A DNA stretch of 64,000 bases, from NCBI RefSeq assembly GCF_017888565.1, contig NZ_JAGHFX010000044.1:56224-120223 (forward strand), read 5' to 3'. Origin of the DNA: Clostridium sp. GTDB taxonomy: Bacteria; Bacillota; Clostridia; Clostridiales; Clostridiaceae. The number at the start of each line of letters is the position of its first letter. Positions within the stretch are counted from its first letter, which is position 1. Below are positions 55,576-64,000 of this stretch, one piece after another. Under the pieces are notes generated by a model. That model was not told the DNA's origin. It saw only the letters and a program-made list of their open reading frames with translations, and searched no databases. The position numbers and the translations under genes were made by a program.

Positions 55576-56044
55576 TAAATTTTCTTTTTGCACGTCTTTC
55601 TAATTCTCTAAATTCTCTCTTCTTTCTAGCAGACATTAAAAGTCTAGTAACTGTTGATACAAATATAACTCCAAGGGCAAGTGAACCAGCATTTGCTAAT
55701 GTAGTTAGACCTATTTCTAAAGATTTCATTATATCTCCATTTATAGCTTCGTACATTGTATAATACATTCCTCCACCAGGTACTAATGGAATTAAGGCAC
55801 AAATTATAAGTGTTGTAACAGGAGTTTTTAATACTCTAGCTAGAACTTCAGAGTAAATACTAAATATAATTGCTGAAATAAAAAATGATGAGGTTGTATT
55901 AAAACCTAAACTTTCACAATAGAGGCTTATGAACCAACTTAACCCTCCACCTAAAGCGGCATAAAATAATTTTTGACCTTTTATATTAAATAATATACCA
56001 AAACCAAGTGTAGAAAAAAATGCAAACAGTGATTGTATTATCAT
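55568..56044 (-). CDS. Threonine/serine exporter, small subunit (YjjB-like)
   Basis: The protein has 158 residues and about four TM helices. The ATG at 56044 has GGAGG upstream, and the TTG at 56059 overlaps that site. GFGILFNIKGQKLFYAALGGGLSW and PLVPGGGMYYTMYEAI near residue 85 are typical for the C-terminal half of ThrE. It is encoded one base after the larger subunit gene, and both halves together match full ThrE. Confidence 0.88.
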   Translation of the reverse strand: MIIQSLFAFFSTLGFGILFNIKGQKLFYAALGGGLSWFISLYCESLGFNTTSSFFISAIIFSIYSEVLARVLKTPVTTLIICALIPLVPGGGMYYTMYEAINGDIMKSLEIGLTTLANAGSLALGVIFVSTVTRLLMSARKKREFRELERRAKRKFKK

Positions 56045-56045
56045 A

Positions 56046-56810
56046 TTATAATCCTCCAAAAGTAGAAAGCCAGAAACTAAGTACAGCTCCAGTGCCTACA
56101 GCTATCGATATTGCTACCAAAAAAGCTTCAGCAGCTCTTGTAAGACCTGCAAGTAAGTCTCCAGATATTGTATCTCTTATTGCATTTGTAATAGCGAGAC
56201 CGGGAACTAATAACATTATGGAGCCAATTATAGTTTTGTCTATGTCATTTATAAATCCTGACTTTAAAAATAAAATAGCAATTATAGCAGCAATTCCAGC
56301 TGAAATACTATTTATGAAAAACTGATTTATTTCAAGAGTAGAAAATTTAATCGATACAGATTTTATAATAAGTCCAATGAAAAAAGCAGCAATAGCTTCT
56401 CTTATCTTTCCACCAAAAAGAAATACAAAGCAAAAGGCACCTAATGCAGAAATTAATATGGCAGTTTTATTATTATATCTTTCTCCATTATTTATTATTT
56501 GGAGCTGAGTTTTAAGTTCTGATACAGATAAACCTCGACTTATAATATTTCTAGATAGATCATTTACTTTATCGACCTTATCTAAATCAATAGTTCTTGT
56601 TGAAACCCTTCTAATTAAAGAATAAGTTTTCCCTTCATGACATACAGAAACCATAATACCAGTTGGAGTTACAAAGCTTTCGGCCTCTTCTATACCATAG
56701 ATTTTGCATATCCTCCATATTATTTCTTCAGCTCTATATGTTTCTCCACCAGACTCAAGCATTATTTTTCCTGCAAAAGTTGCAACGTGAAGTATTTCAT
56801 TCATATCCAT
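56046..56810 (-). CDS. Threonine/serine exporter, large subunit (YjjP-like)
   Basis: The protein has 254 residues. A soluble N-terminal domain opens with AGKIMLESGGETYRAEE, then VTPTGIMVSV near residue 43. Five TM helices follow, with PGLAITNAIRDTISGDLLAG near 205 as the conserved core. It is the N-terminal half of ThrE. The two genes form an operon. AAGGAG lies upstream of the ATG. Confidence 0.9.
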   Translation of the reverse strand: MDMNEILHVATFAGKIMLESGGETYRAEEIIWRICKIYGIEEAESFVTPTGIMVSVCHEGKTYSLIRRVSTRTIDLDKVDKVNDLSRNIISRGLSVSELKTQLQIINNGERYNNKTAILISALGAFCFVFLFGGKIREAIAAFFIGLIIKSVSIKFSTLEINQFFINSISAGIAAIIAILFLKSGFINDIDKTIIGSIMLLVPGLAITNAIRDTISGDLLAGLTRAAEAFLVAISIAVGTGAVLSFWLSTFGGL

Positions 56811-57027
56811 ATTTTATGCTCCTTATAATCAAAAAAATTTCTCAAGGTATTATAACATAATAGTATTATATATAGTATATACTACTTTACAGAATTAATA
56901 ATATATATAATATTATTAATAAATTAATTTATAAATTTATAAAAAAACAAGAATAAATTAGAAATATTAATTGATTATTATTTAAATTATATTTATAATT
57001 TAGTAAAAAAGGATTTGGGGTGATAAA

Positions 57028-58263
57028 ATGAATTTTGAAAGTATTTCAAAAGAAGATAAAGCAATCTATGAATTAATAGAAAAAGAACTAAAAAGGCAAC
57101 AAGATGGAATTGAACTAATTGCATCAGAAAATTTTGCTTCAAAAGCAGTAATGGAAGCTATGGGATCATTCCTTACAAATAAATATGCAGAAGGATACCC
57201 AAATAAAAGATATTATGGTGGATGTCACGTAGTTGATGAAGTAGAAGATATAGCTAGAGAAAGAGCAAAAGAATTATTTGGGGCTGATCATGCAAATGTT
57301 CAACCACATTCAGGGTCACAAGCTAACATGGCTGTTTATTTATCAATACTTGAGCCTGGTGATACGGTTTTAGGAATGGATTTGAGTCATGGAGGACATT
57401 TAACTCATGGTTCACCAGTAAATTTCTCAGGAAAGTTATTTAATTTTGTTTCTTATGGTGTTGATAAAGAAACTGAAACTATAGATTATAATATAGTTAG
57501 AGAATTAGCGCTTAAGCATAAGCCAAAACTTATTGTAGCAGGTGCAAGTGCATATGCAAGAGTGATTGATTTTAAAGTTTTTAAGGATATATGTGATGAA
57601 GTGGGAGCTTTATTCATGGTAGATATGGCTCATATTGCAGGACTTGTTGCAGCAGGAGTACATCCATCTCCAGTGCCGTATGCAGATTTTGTTACTTCAA
57701 CAACACATAAAACATTAAGGGGACCAAGAGGTGGATTAATTCTTTGCAAAGAAAAATATGCAAAGCAAATAGATAAAACTATATTCCCAGGAATACAAGG
57801 AGGCCCTCTTATACATACTATAGCAGCAAAAGCAGTATGTTTTAAAGAAGCATTAGATCCAAGTTATAAAGATTATATAAAAGATGTAGTTAATAATTGT
57901 AGTACATTAGCTAATGAATTAACTAAATATGATTTTAAAATAGTTTCAGGTGGAACAGATAATCATTTAATACTTGTTGATTTAACTAATAAAGATGTTA
58001 CAGGAAAAGATGCTGAAATACTTTTAGATAGTATAGGAATAACAGTAAATAAAAATACTGTACCAAATGAAACTAAAAGTCCATTTGTAACATCTGGTAT
58101 TAGAATAGGTACACCAGCTGTTACAACAAGAGGGTTTAATGAAGAAGATATGAAGGAAATAGCATCTATTATAAATGATGCACTTTCTACGAAAGATCAC
58201 GATTTAGAATTATTAAAATCAAGAGTTAAAGCTTTATGTGAAAAGCATCCTTTATATAACTAA
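57028..58263 (+). CDS. glyA: Serine hydroxymethyltransferase
   Basis: The PLP enzyme has 411 residues and interconverts serine and glycine with tetrahydrofolate. Motifs are [17 protein letters not shown] near residue 32, [14 protein letters not shown] near 52, the PLP lysine in [13 protein letters not shown] near 225, and [12 protein letters not shown] near 358. GGGGTGA lies upstream. It has its own terminator. The roughly 215 AT-rich bases before it hold no recognised riboswitch. Confidence 0.97.
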   Translation: MNFESISKEDKAIYELIEKELKRQQDGIELIASENFASKAVMEAMGSFLTNKYAEGYPNKRYYGGCHVVDEVEDIARERAKELFGADHANVQPHSGSQANMAVYLSILEPGDTVLGMDLSHGGHLTHGSPVNFSGKLFNFVSYGVDKETETIDYNIVRELALKHKPKLIVAGASAYARVIDFKVFKDICDEVGALFMVDMAHIAGLVAAGVHPSPVPYADFVTSTTHKTLRGPRGGLILCKEKYAKQIDKTIFPGIQGGPLIHTIAAKAVCFKEALDPSYKDYIKDVVNNCSTLANELTKYDFKIVSGGTDNHLILVDLTNKDVTGKDAEILLDSIGITVNKNTVPNETKSPFVTSGIRIGTPAVTTRGFNEEDMKEIASIINDALSTKDHDLELLKSRVKALCEKHPLYN

Positions 58264-58309
58264 TAAATTTTAGAAAATATTATTAGTAGAATATATAATA
58301 AGAAATTAA

Positions 58310-58372
58310 AAATAGTGGAAATATGTTATTCTAATAAGAATGATTTTTTACATATTTCTACTATTTTTTTTA
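58310..58372 (+). terminator. Terminator of glyA
   Basis: A 16-base stem with one mismatch (58310-58325 with 58351-58366) encloses a smaller inner stem and is followed by TTTTTTT. Confidence 0.8.
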
Positions 58373-58449
58373 TTTATTAATACGCAAATTGTAAAGAATG
58401 ATAAAAATAAGACGATACTTATAGAAAAAGGGTTTGGGGGAAGAGATAC

Positions 58450-59916
58450 GTGGAAAATAAAGTGACAAGAGAAACAAATAGGGGATTTGTTGTAGCAACT
58501 TCAGTTCTTACAATAACATACTCTTTAGGGTTATTAGCTATGGTGAAAAACAAAAGAATAGAAAATGAATTTGCATATTTAGCACTTGCAATTACATTAA
58601 TATCAACAAGTATCATGATTATGTTTTATTTTAAGAATAAAGATAACATAAAGATAAGGCATATAGTTGGGACACCATATGCAATAGTTTATGCAATATT
58701 ATTATTTAAATCTAATTTGATGGTAGCTCCAGTTGCAATAGTACCTCTTATAGTTATATGTATGATATATTTAGATCATAAATTTATGATAATACCAATA
58801 GTAGGAGCTTTTATATTAAATATAATATGGGGTTTTGTAAATTTTAATAATGAAGCTGTTAGAGATAATATATTTTTAGAATTAGTATGTATTTTTATGT
58901 TTTATGCTATGGCGTTTATTATAACTAGAATATCAAATAAAATAAGGTTAGAAGCAGATCTTGAAAGAGAAAAAAGCAATAATATGGTTAAAGAACAAGA
59001 GAAGATATTAATTGAAATAAGGTCAGCAATAGAATCATTAAATAAGAATACATCATCAATATCAGAGACTTTTAATACTATAGAATCATCATCATCTGAT
59101 ATAAGTAGTGCTATTTTGGAGATATTAAATGGTTGTGAAAGTACTACTTCAAATATTGAAGAGCAAAATAAGGCATCAAATAATATAAAATTAGATATTG
59201 AAAGTGCTGTAAATAGTTCAAAAGACATGGAAATGGAGTTTAAGAAAAGTAGAGATACTTTTGAGGATGTATTTGGGATGGTAGAAGAGGTTGCTAGAAA
59301 TTCCAAGGAAGTTAAAAATAAAAATTTAGAGGTTTATACAATAGCTAATGAACTAAAGGAAAGGACTTCTAAAGTATTAGTAATAATTGATATAATAAGA
59401 GATATATCAGAGAAAACTAATCTTTTAGCTTTAAATGCAGCTATAGAATCAGCTAGAGCTGGTGAATACGGAAGAGGGTTTTCAGTTGTTGCAGATGAAA
59501 TAAGAAAGTTAGCAGAGCAAAGCAAGGATTCTTCAAATGAAATAAATAGTATCATTAAAGAATTAGAAGGCGAAGTTTTAAATGTTTCTAAATCTATCAA
59601 TGATGTTACAGAAATAATAAATGAAGAAGAGTTAATAGTGCAAAATACTACTAAGGGGCTTTATGATTTAACTAATGGATTAGATGATATGGAGAAACTT
59701 GTTAAAGGAGTAACAAATAGAATTATTGCAATAGATAATGATAATTCTAAAATTACAGATGGAATAACGAATGTTGCTTCAATATCAGAGGAAACATTAG
59801 CAAATTCACAAAATACAGCTGCAACGGTTGAAATACTATTTAACGAAGTTACTGATGCAAAAAATTCTTTAGATGAATTAGTTAAATTATCTAAAAGAAT
59901 GAATACATATTCATAG
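58450..59916 (+). CDS. Methyl-accepting chemotaxis protein without external sensor domain
   Basis: The protein has 488 residues and starts at GTG after GGGGGAAGAG. Its first 165 residues form about six TM helices with only short loops. A coiled coil (about 170-260) follows, then the signalling tip [27 protein letters not shown] near residues 327-350. There is no periplasmic domain and no visible HAMP. It probably senses a membrane or cytoplasmic state. No che genes lie nearby. Confidence 0.85.
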   Translation: MENKVTRETNRGFVVATSVLTITYSLGLLAMVKNKRIENEFAYLALAITLISTSIMIMFYFKNKDNIKIRHIVGTPYAIVYAILLFKSNLMVAPVAIVPLIVICMIYLDHKFMIIPIVGAFILNIIWGFVNFNNEAVRDNIFLELVCIFMFYAMAFIITRISNKIRLEADLEREKSNNMVKEQEKILIEIRSAIESLNKNTSSISETFNTIESSSSDISSAILEILNGCESTTSNIEEQNKASNNIKLDIESAVNSSKDMEMEFKKSRDTFEDVFGMVEEVARNSKEVKNKNLEVYTIANELKERTSKVLVIIDIIRDISEKTNLLALNAAIESARAGEYGRGFSVVADEIRKLAEQSKDSSNEINSIIKELEGEVLNVSKSINDVTEIINEEELIVQNTTKGLYDLTNGLDDMEKLVKGVTNRIIAIDNDNSKITDGITNVASISEETLANSQNTAATVEILFNEVTDAKNSLDELVKLSKRMNTYS

Positions 59917-59984
59917 AATGATATTAAATTAAAAACGTGATATAATATTATTAAATATAATTTTATATCAAAGGAGAAGAAGAA

Positions 59985-60740
59985 ATGAAGTTAATATCAT
60001 GGAATGTTAATGGAATAAGAGCCTGTGTTACAAAAGGTTTTTTAGAATATTTTAAAGAAATGGATGCAGATATTTTTTGTATTCAAGAAAGCAAATTACA
60101 AGAAGGTCAAATAGATTTAGAGTTAGAAGGATATCATCAGTATTGGAACTATGCTGAGAAAAAAGGTTATTCAGGAACAGCTATATTTACAAAAGAAAAA
60201 CCTTTAAATGTAAGTTATGGGTTAGGGATAGAAGAACATGATAAAGAAGGAAGAGTTATTACTTTAGAATTTGAAAATTTTCATATGGTAACAGTTTATA
60301 CTCCAAATTCAAAAAATGAACTTGCAAGATTAGATTATAGAATGGTTTGGGAAGATGCATTTAGAGATTATTTAAAGGTATTAGATGAAAAGAAACCAGT
60401 TATAGTTTGTGGGGATTTAAATGTTGCACATAAGGAAATAGATTTGAAAAATCCTAAAACTAACTTAAGAAATGCAGGGTTTACAGAAGAAGAAAGAAGT
60501 AAATTTAACGAATTGTTAAAGGCTGGTTTTGTTGATACATTTAGATATTTTTATCCTGATGAAGTTGGAGCTTATTCTTGGTGGTCATATAGATTTAATG
60601 CAAGAGCAAAAAATGCAGGGTGGAGAATTGATTATTTCTTAGTGTCAGATTCAATAAAGGATAAATTAGAAGATGCTAAAATTCATGCTGAAGTTTTAGG
60701 ATCTGATCATTGCCCAGTTGAATTGAAAATTAATCTTTAA
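59985..60740 (+). CDS. Exodeoxyribonuclease III (AP endonuclease)
   Basis: This DNA repair nuclease has 251 residues. Motifs are SWNVNGIRACV near the start, IQESKLQ near residue 35, GDLNVAHKEIDL near 145, the WWSYRFNARAKNAGWRIDY block near 197, and the catalytic SDHCPVEL near 241. It cuts at abasic sites and degrades 3' ends. AAAGGAG lies upstream. Confidence 0.95.
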   Translation: MKLISWNVNGIRACVTKGFLEYFKEMDADIFCIQESKLQEGQIDLELEGYHQYWNYAEKKGYSGTAIFTKEKPLNVSYGLGIEEHDKEGRVITLEFENFHMVTVYTPNSKNELARLDYRMVWEDAFRDYLKVLDEKKPVIVCGDLNVAHKEIDLKNPKTNLRNAGFTEEERSKFNELLKAGFVDTFRYFYPDEVGAYSWWSYRFNARAKNAGWRIDYFLVSDSIKDKLEDAKIHAEVLGSDHCPVELKINL

Positions 60741-61159
60741 GATAATAAAGAATTAAGCTACTTTACTATTTATGTTTTATACAGTAGGGTAGCTTTTTTT
60801 ATTAGAAAAAATGGAATTATAAATACTTATACAAGTAAGAATAATTACATTTATTTTATTAAAATATCTTAATATGAAATCATGCCAAAACCTTCTATAA
60901 TATTAATTTGAACGTAATTGGAAATTGAAAATTAACTTTGAAATGAGTAATATATAAATAAAGAATATTACAAAGTTAGAGGTGAAATTATAGAGAAAAA
61001 TTTAAGTAATATTTTAAGATTTTCTGTAGTAGTAAATTATTTTTCGTAGTATTTGAATTAGGATGGAGATGGCTGATAAAATGAGAAATTATAAAAAAGA
61101 GCATAATTTATAAAATTGAAAAGTAGTATATATTATGAATAAACTATAGGGGTGATGTA
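60741..61159. other. Intergenic region, terminator then no gene
   Basis: After the exonuclease terminator about 360 AT-rich bases remain. Only short frames with many stops were found, and no RNA motif was recognised. Confidence 0.5.
60754..60801 (+). terminator. Terminator of the exonuclease III gene
   Basis: AAGCTAC pairs with GTAGCTT and the stem continues with TTTACT/AGTAG (imperfect). It is followed by TTTTTT. Confidence 0.75.
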
Positions 61160-62119
61160 GTGTCAATTAAGGAAGTTAAAAATAGCTTGCCAAAAGAACT
61201 TATAGAAATTTTAGAAAATATATTTACAGATGGTCAATTAGATCTTATTTATAAAAGTTATTATAGAGGACGAAATACTACATTTAGAATTAATACTTTA
61301 AAAGGCAGTACTAAGGAAGTTATGGATGAATTAAGCAGAAATAAAATAAAGGCTGTAAATCATTCAGTATTAAAAAATGCATTTATTGCAAAAGGCATTA
61401 AGGAGAGTAACGTAAGAAGATTAGAAGCTTATAAATATGGTAAAATATATTTACAAAATCTATCTTCAATGTTACCTCCTTTATTTTTAGATTTAAAAGA
61501 AGATTTAGTTGTTTTAGATATGTGTGCAGCACCAGGTGGAAAGAGCCTTTACATGGCTGATTTAACTAAAAATAAAGCAACTATTTTAGCAAATGATGTA
61601 AATGAAATAAGAAGAGAGAGGCTAAATTATAATATAGAAAAACAAGGTGCAAATTCTATAATAGTTTTAGGAGCTGATGGATGTTCTATAGGTAAACGAT
61701 TAAACAAATATTTTGATAGGGTTCTTTTAGATGCTCCTTGCTCTGGAGAAGGAATAATCACATTAAAAAATAGTAAGGCATATAAGGGATGGAATGAAAA
61801 AAAAGTTGCATTATGTTCAAAGTTACAAAAAAAGTTATTTGATAGTGCCTATAATGCTCTTAAACCTGGAGGAATTATGGTGTACTCAACATGTACTCTA
61901 AATCCTTTTGAAAATGAAGAGGTTATAGAATATGCATTAAATAAATATCCAGATTTGAGATTAGAAAAAATTAATTTAGGATTACCAAATGTAATAAGAG
62001 GTTTAAGTAAATATAAAGAAAAAATATATAGTGAAGAAATTATAAAATCAATAAGAATAATTCCAAATGAAAATATGGAAGGTTTCTTTATAGCTAAAAT
62101 AGTGAAAAATAGAGAATAG
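61160..62119 (+). CDS. NOL1/NOP2/sun-family RNA m5C methyltransferase
   Basis: The protein has 319 residues and starts at GTG after AGGGGTGA. The SAM site is LDMCAAPGGKSLYMADL near residue 119. The first catalytic region is LLDAPCSGEG near 190 and the second Cys is in VYSTCTLNPFENEEV near 246. It lacks the NusB-like N-terminal domain of RsmB and is short, like RsmF/YebU core forms. The target, rRNA or tRNA, is unknown. Confidence 0.88.
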   Translation: MSIKEVKNSLPKELIEILENIFTDGQLDLIYKSYYRGRNTTFRINTLKGSTKEVMDELSRNKIKAVNHSVLKNAFIAKGIKESNVRRLEAYKYGKIYLQNLSSMLPPLFLDLKEDLVVLDMCAAPGGKSLYMADLTKNKATILANDVNEIRRERLNYNIEKQGANSIIVLGADGCSIGKRLNKYFDRVLLDAPCSGEGIITLKNSKAYKGWNEKKVALCSKLQKKLFDSAYNALKPGGIMVYSTCTLNPFENEEVIEYALNKYPDLRLEKINLGLPNVIRGLSKYKEKIYSEEIIKSIRIIPNENMEGFFIAKIVKNRE

Positions 62120-62290
62120 ATTATATATAGTTTGAAAACTATAGGCTTCTAGTTATAATTTTAGAAATATGATTTGTGAGTAATTAGTTCGAAGATAGAA
62201 TTTTATGAAATATAAATTATCATACTAAGTTTATGAATGGTACCAATTATTTAGATAAATATAAGAAATAAAATAAACGGATATAAATAG

Positions 62291-62333
62291 AAATACCACT
62301 ACAAAGTTAAAATTTATAGTGGTATTTTTGCAT
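62291..62333. terminator. Bidirectional terminator
   Basis: AAATACCACTA and TAGTGGTATTT form a perfect 11-base stem with a 15-base loop. It lies between the convergent methyltransferase and amidase genes. Confidence 0.8.
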
Positions 62334-62341
62334 GTGAATTT

Positions 62342-63484
62342 TTAGTAATGAACATGAATGAGGTGAAATTTTATATTATCATTACTCCAACCTAAGTCAT
62401 ATGGAACGAGTAATCTATTAGTGTTATGACATGTTACTAATGGATAACCCTTAGAATCAAATCCAGTAACTGTTGATATATGAGTTATTCTTCCCTTTTT
62501 TTCATATGCAACAAAATCTCCAGGTCTCATATTAAAAGCTGCTTTATATGTTTGTTGATAGGAGCCTTTAGCAATATATGAAGCTCTGCCACTGCCAACC
62601 ATATAATTTTTAAATCCTTGTGCATTTAACCAAGCCTTAGTTCCTTCTTTTCCAGAGTAGTTCCATAGGCTATTTTTCTTGAAGCCGCCACCTTCAAATA
62701 GAATTTGTGAAGCAAAGTTTGCACAATCACCACCATCAGGATTATGATCTTTATATTTTGAATTATATTTAAAAGTAAATTCTTCATCTTCAGAAACTCC
62801 GCAATATTTATGAGCATATTCTATTGCTTTTGTTACTCTTTCACTTGGTACAAATTCTGGTTGCTTTTGAGCTAATATATAATTTTTTATTTCATCAGAT
62901 TTTATATTTTTTATATCAAGTGAGTCTGCAAAAGGATCAGTATACCATTCTTTAGTTATAATATATTTATCATTTTCTTTTTTTAAATTTAAGTAGTGAT
63001 TAGTTCCAAGTCTAAAGTGATTAATAATATCTGGGGTATCTATATAGTAGTAATTAAAATCTGTTGCAACATCACAAATTACTCCATATAAACCTGGCTC
63101 TTTTTCAGCAACTTTTCTTATCCTAACTACAGATTTTAAATCTCTAAATTTTACAGATTGTTTTTCTGACCAATTTATTAAATAGTTAGTTTTTTTAGCT
63201 TCACTTTCATATGCCCATAAGCTTATTTTTATATTTAAATCATAAAAGCCCTTTAACAGTTCACAATCTCCAGAAACTATAGCAGCATTTCTTTGTGTAA
63301 ATAAATCTTCTAATAAACCTTTAAATTCTTCTTTCATTTCTTCAGATGATAAACCATTATTTAAAAAGTTAATAGTTTCTTCATCTTCATAAAAATCATC
63401 TGCAAAGGAATTAGAAAATGGCAGTGCATTAAAGGTAAATAGTGCAATTAAAATGAAATTTATAAATTTATATTTAAGCTTCAC
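62342..63484 (-). CDS. Secreted protein with amidase_6-type domain
   Basis: The protein has 380 residues and starts at a GTG after AGAGGCG. A signal peptide lies at about residues 1-28 (KYKFINFILIALFTFNALPFSNSFA, cleaved before DD). A middle part of 180 residues follows. The C-terminal putative amidase domain lies at about 225-380, with Cys in GGDCANFASQIL, His in ITHISTVTG and CHNTNR as likely catalytic residues. It probably acts on cell-wall peptides or another exported amide. Similar proteins occur widely in Clostridium. Confidence 0.82.
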   Translation of the reverse strand: MKLKYKFINFILIALFTFNALPFSNSFADDFYEDEETINFLNNGLSSEEMKEEFKGLLEDLFTQRNAAIVSGDCELLKGFYDLNIKISLWAYESEAKKTNYLINWSEKQSVKFRDLKSVVRIRKVAEKEPGLYGVICDVATDFNYYYIDTPDIINHFRLGTNHYLNLKKENDKYIITKEWYTDPFADSLDIKNIKSDEIKNYILAQKQPEFVPSERVTKAIEYAHKYCGVSEDEEFTFKYNSKYKDHNPDGGDCANFASQILFEGGGFKKNSLWNYSGKEGTKAWLNAQGFKNYMVGSGRASYIAKGSYQQTYKAAFNMRPGDFVAYEKKGRITHISTVTGFDSKGYPLVTCHNTNRLLVPYDLGWSNDNIKFHLIHVHY

Positions 63485-63638
63485 AAATTTCGCCTCTTTC
63501 TTCTTTAAACTATATAAGTAGTTTATACAAAAGATATTAAATTTATCTATAAGTTATTAGTATTTTATATGGATGTTTTTAGCAAATAGGTAATAAAAAC
63601 ATATAATAAAATATTATAAATTAAGTAAGGAGAAATTT

Positions 63639-64000
63639 ATGAAAAGATTAAACTATCTTTATGATAATGCAATTGAAGTAAAATTTGATGATGGAGATAA
63701 TATAGTTTTTATTTCAGATATCCATAGAGGCGATGGTACTTTTTATGATTCTCTTCTTCCAAATAGAAATATTTATAAGACAGCTCTAGCTTATTATTAT
63801 AGAAAGGGTTTTACTTATGTTGAAGTTGGAGATGGAGATGAGCTTTGGAAGAATAGAAATTTTAATGACATCGCATATTGTTATAATGATATATTTAAGT
63901 TATTTAATAAATTGAAAGAAGAAAATAGAATTTATATGATTTATGGAAATCATGATATAATAAAAAATAGAGAGAATTTCTATAATACACAGTATAGGGC
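63639..64000 (+). CDS. Metallophosphoesterase, N-terminal part (cut by window edge)
   Basis: The ATG at 63639 has AAGGAG six bases upstream and the frame stays open to the window end (120 codons). Metal-ligand motifs are FISDIHRGDG near residue 25, GDGDELW near 66 and YGNHDI near 105, the calcineurin-like pattern. The spacing resembles UDP-2,3-diacylglucosamine-hydrolase-like or general phosphoesterases. The true substrate is not clear. The 3' end is missing. Confidence 0.85.
   Translation, partial: MKRLNYLYDNAIEVKFDDGDNIVFISDIHRGDGTFYDSLLPNRNIYKTALAYYYRKGFTYVEVGDGDELWKNRNFNDIAYCYNDIFKLFNKLKEENRIYMIYGNHDIIKNRENFYNTQYR

Noticed and set aside
56637..56860. Two plus-strand frames over the start of the YjjP-like gene
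   Set aside because: They lie opposite a conserved coding region and have no start signals.
56811..57027. Glycine or folate riboswitch before glyA
   Set aside because: Sequence is almost pure A/T with none of the conserved G-rich cores of these riboswitches.

Overview
The window is a stretch of chromosome from a very AT-rich, low-GC Gram-positive anaerobe, most likely Clostridium sensu stricto. The evidence is the codon use (AGA for Arg, ATA for Ile), strong AGGAGG-type ribosome sites with frequent TTG and GTG starts, a T-box leader, a split ThrE exporter, a ferredoxin, an EFR1-type flavodoxin/ferredoxin protein, and the clostridial order ruvAB-queA-tgt-yajC-secDF-(recJ-like)-apt-relA-dtd-hemZ-hisS-aspS. 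No rRNA, tRNA, CRISPR array, complete insertion sequence or prophage was seen. Species cannot be fixed from this window alone.

Left part (1-16.8 kb) is a mosaic of small units. It holds the 3' end of an Orn/Lys/Arg decarboxylase, htpG, a vitamin B6 salvage unit (pdxK, ECF S component, EEP-family phosphohydrolase) behind a palindromic operator candidate, and an ABC exporter pair on the minus strand. Next come a badly decayed gene (8050-8601) and an ECF vitamin-type transporter whose S-component gene carries a one-base frameshift. These are followed by a fusion of a UvrD/Rep-like ATPase half with a LexA-type self-cleaving domain, several small membrane proteins, a 3-methyladenine glycosylase and msrB.

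Middle part (16.9-39.8 kb) is housekeeping. A PASTA penicillin-binding protein is paired with a SEDS polymerase, then come a transglutaminase-like protein, a Dabb protein and a DegV protein. After these lies the long conserved run ruvA to aspS, covering Holliday-junction migration, queuosine, Sec export, adenine salvage, (p)ppGpp, D-Tyr-tRNA editing, haem/radical SAM and two tRNA synthetases. Inside it, the recJ position is occupied by a short DHH-family protein that has lost its catalytic aspartates, and a hairpin overlaps the ribosome site between yajC and the next membrane gene.

Right part (39.9-64 kb) is accessory and metabolic. It contains a YtrA-type GntR repressor with its ABC exporter, a GNAT protein, a decayed sugar-ABC permease, an amino acid permease, EFR1, a tandem DUF1540 protein, recQ and an alcohol/aldehyde dehydrogenase pair. 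A CsoR/CstR-like repressor with a clear operator lies divergent from that pair. Then follow T-box-controlled asnA, a ferredoxin, the two-gene threonine/serine exporter, glyA, a cytoplasmic-sensing chemoreceptor, exonuclease III, a NOL1/NOP2/sun RNA methyltransferase, a secreted amidase-domain protein, and the start of a metallophosphoesterase cut by the window edge.

The most unusual items are the LexA-type protease fused to a helicase-like ATPase, the catalytically empty RecJ-like protein, the CsoR-family repressor with Tyr in place of the copper-binding His, and several hairpins placed over ribosome sites or stop codons.
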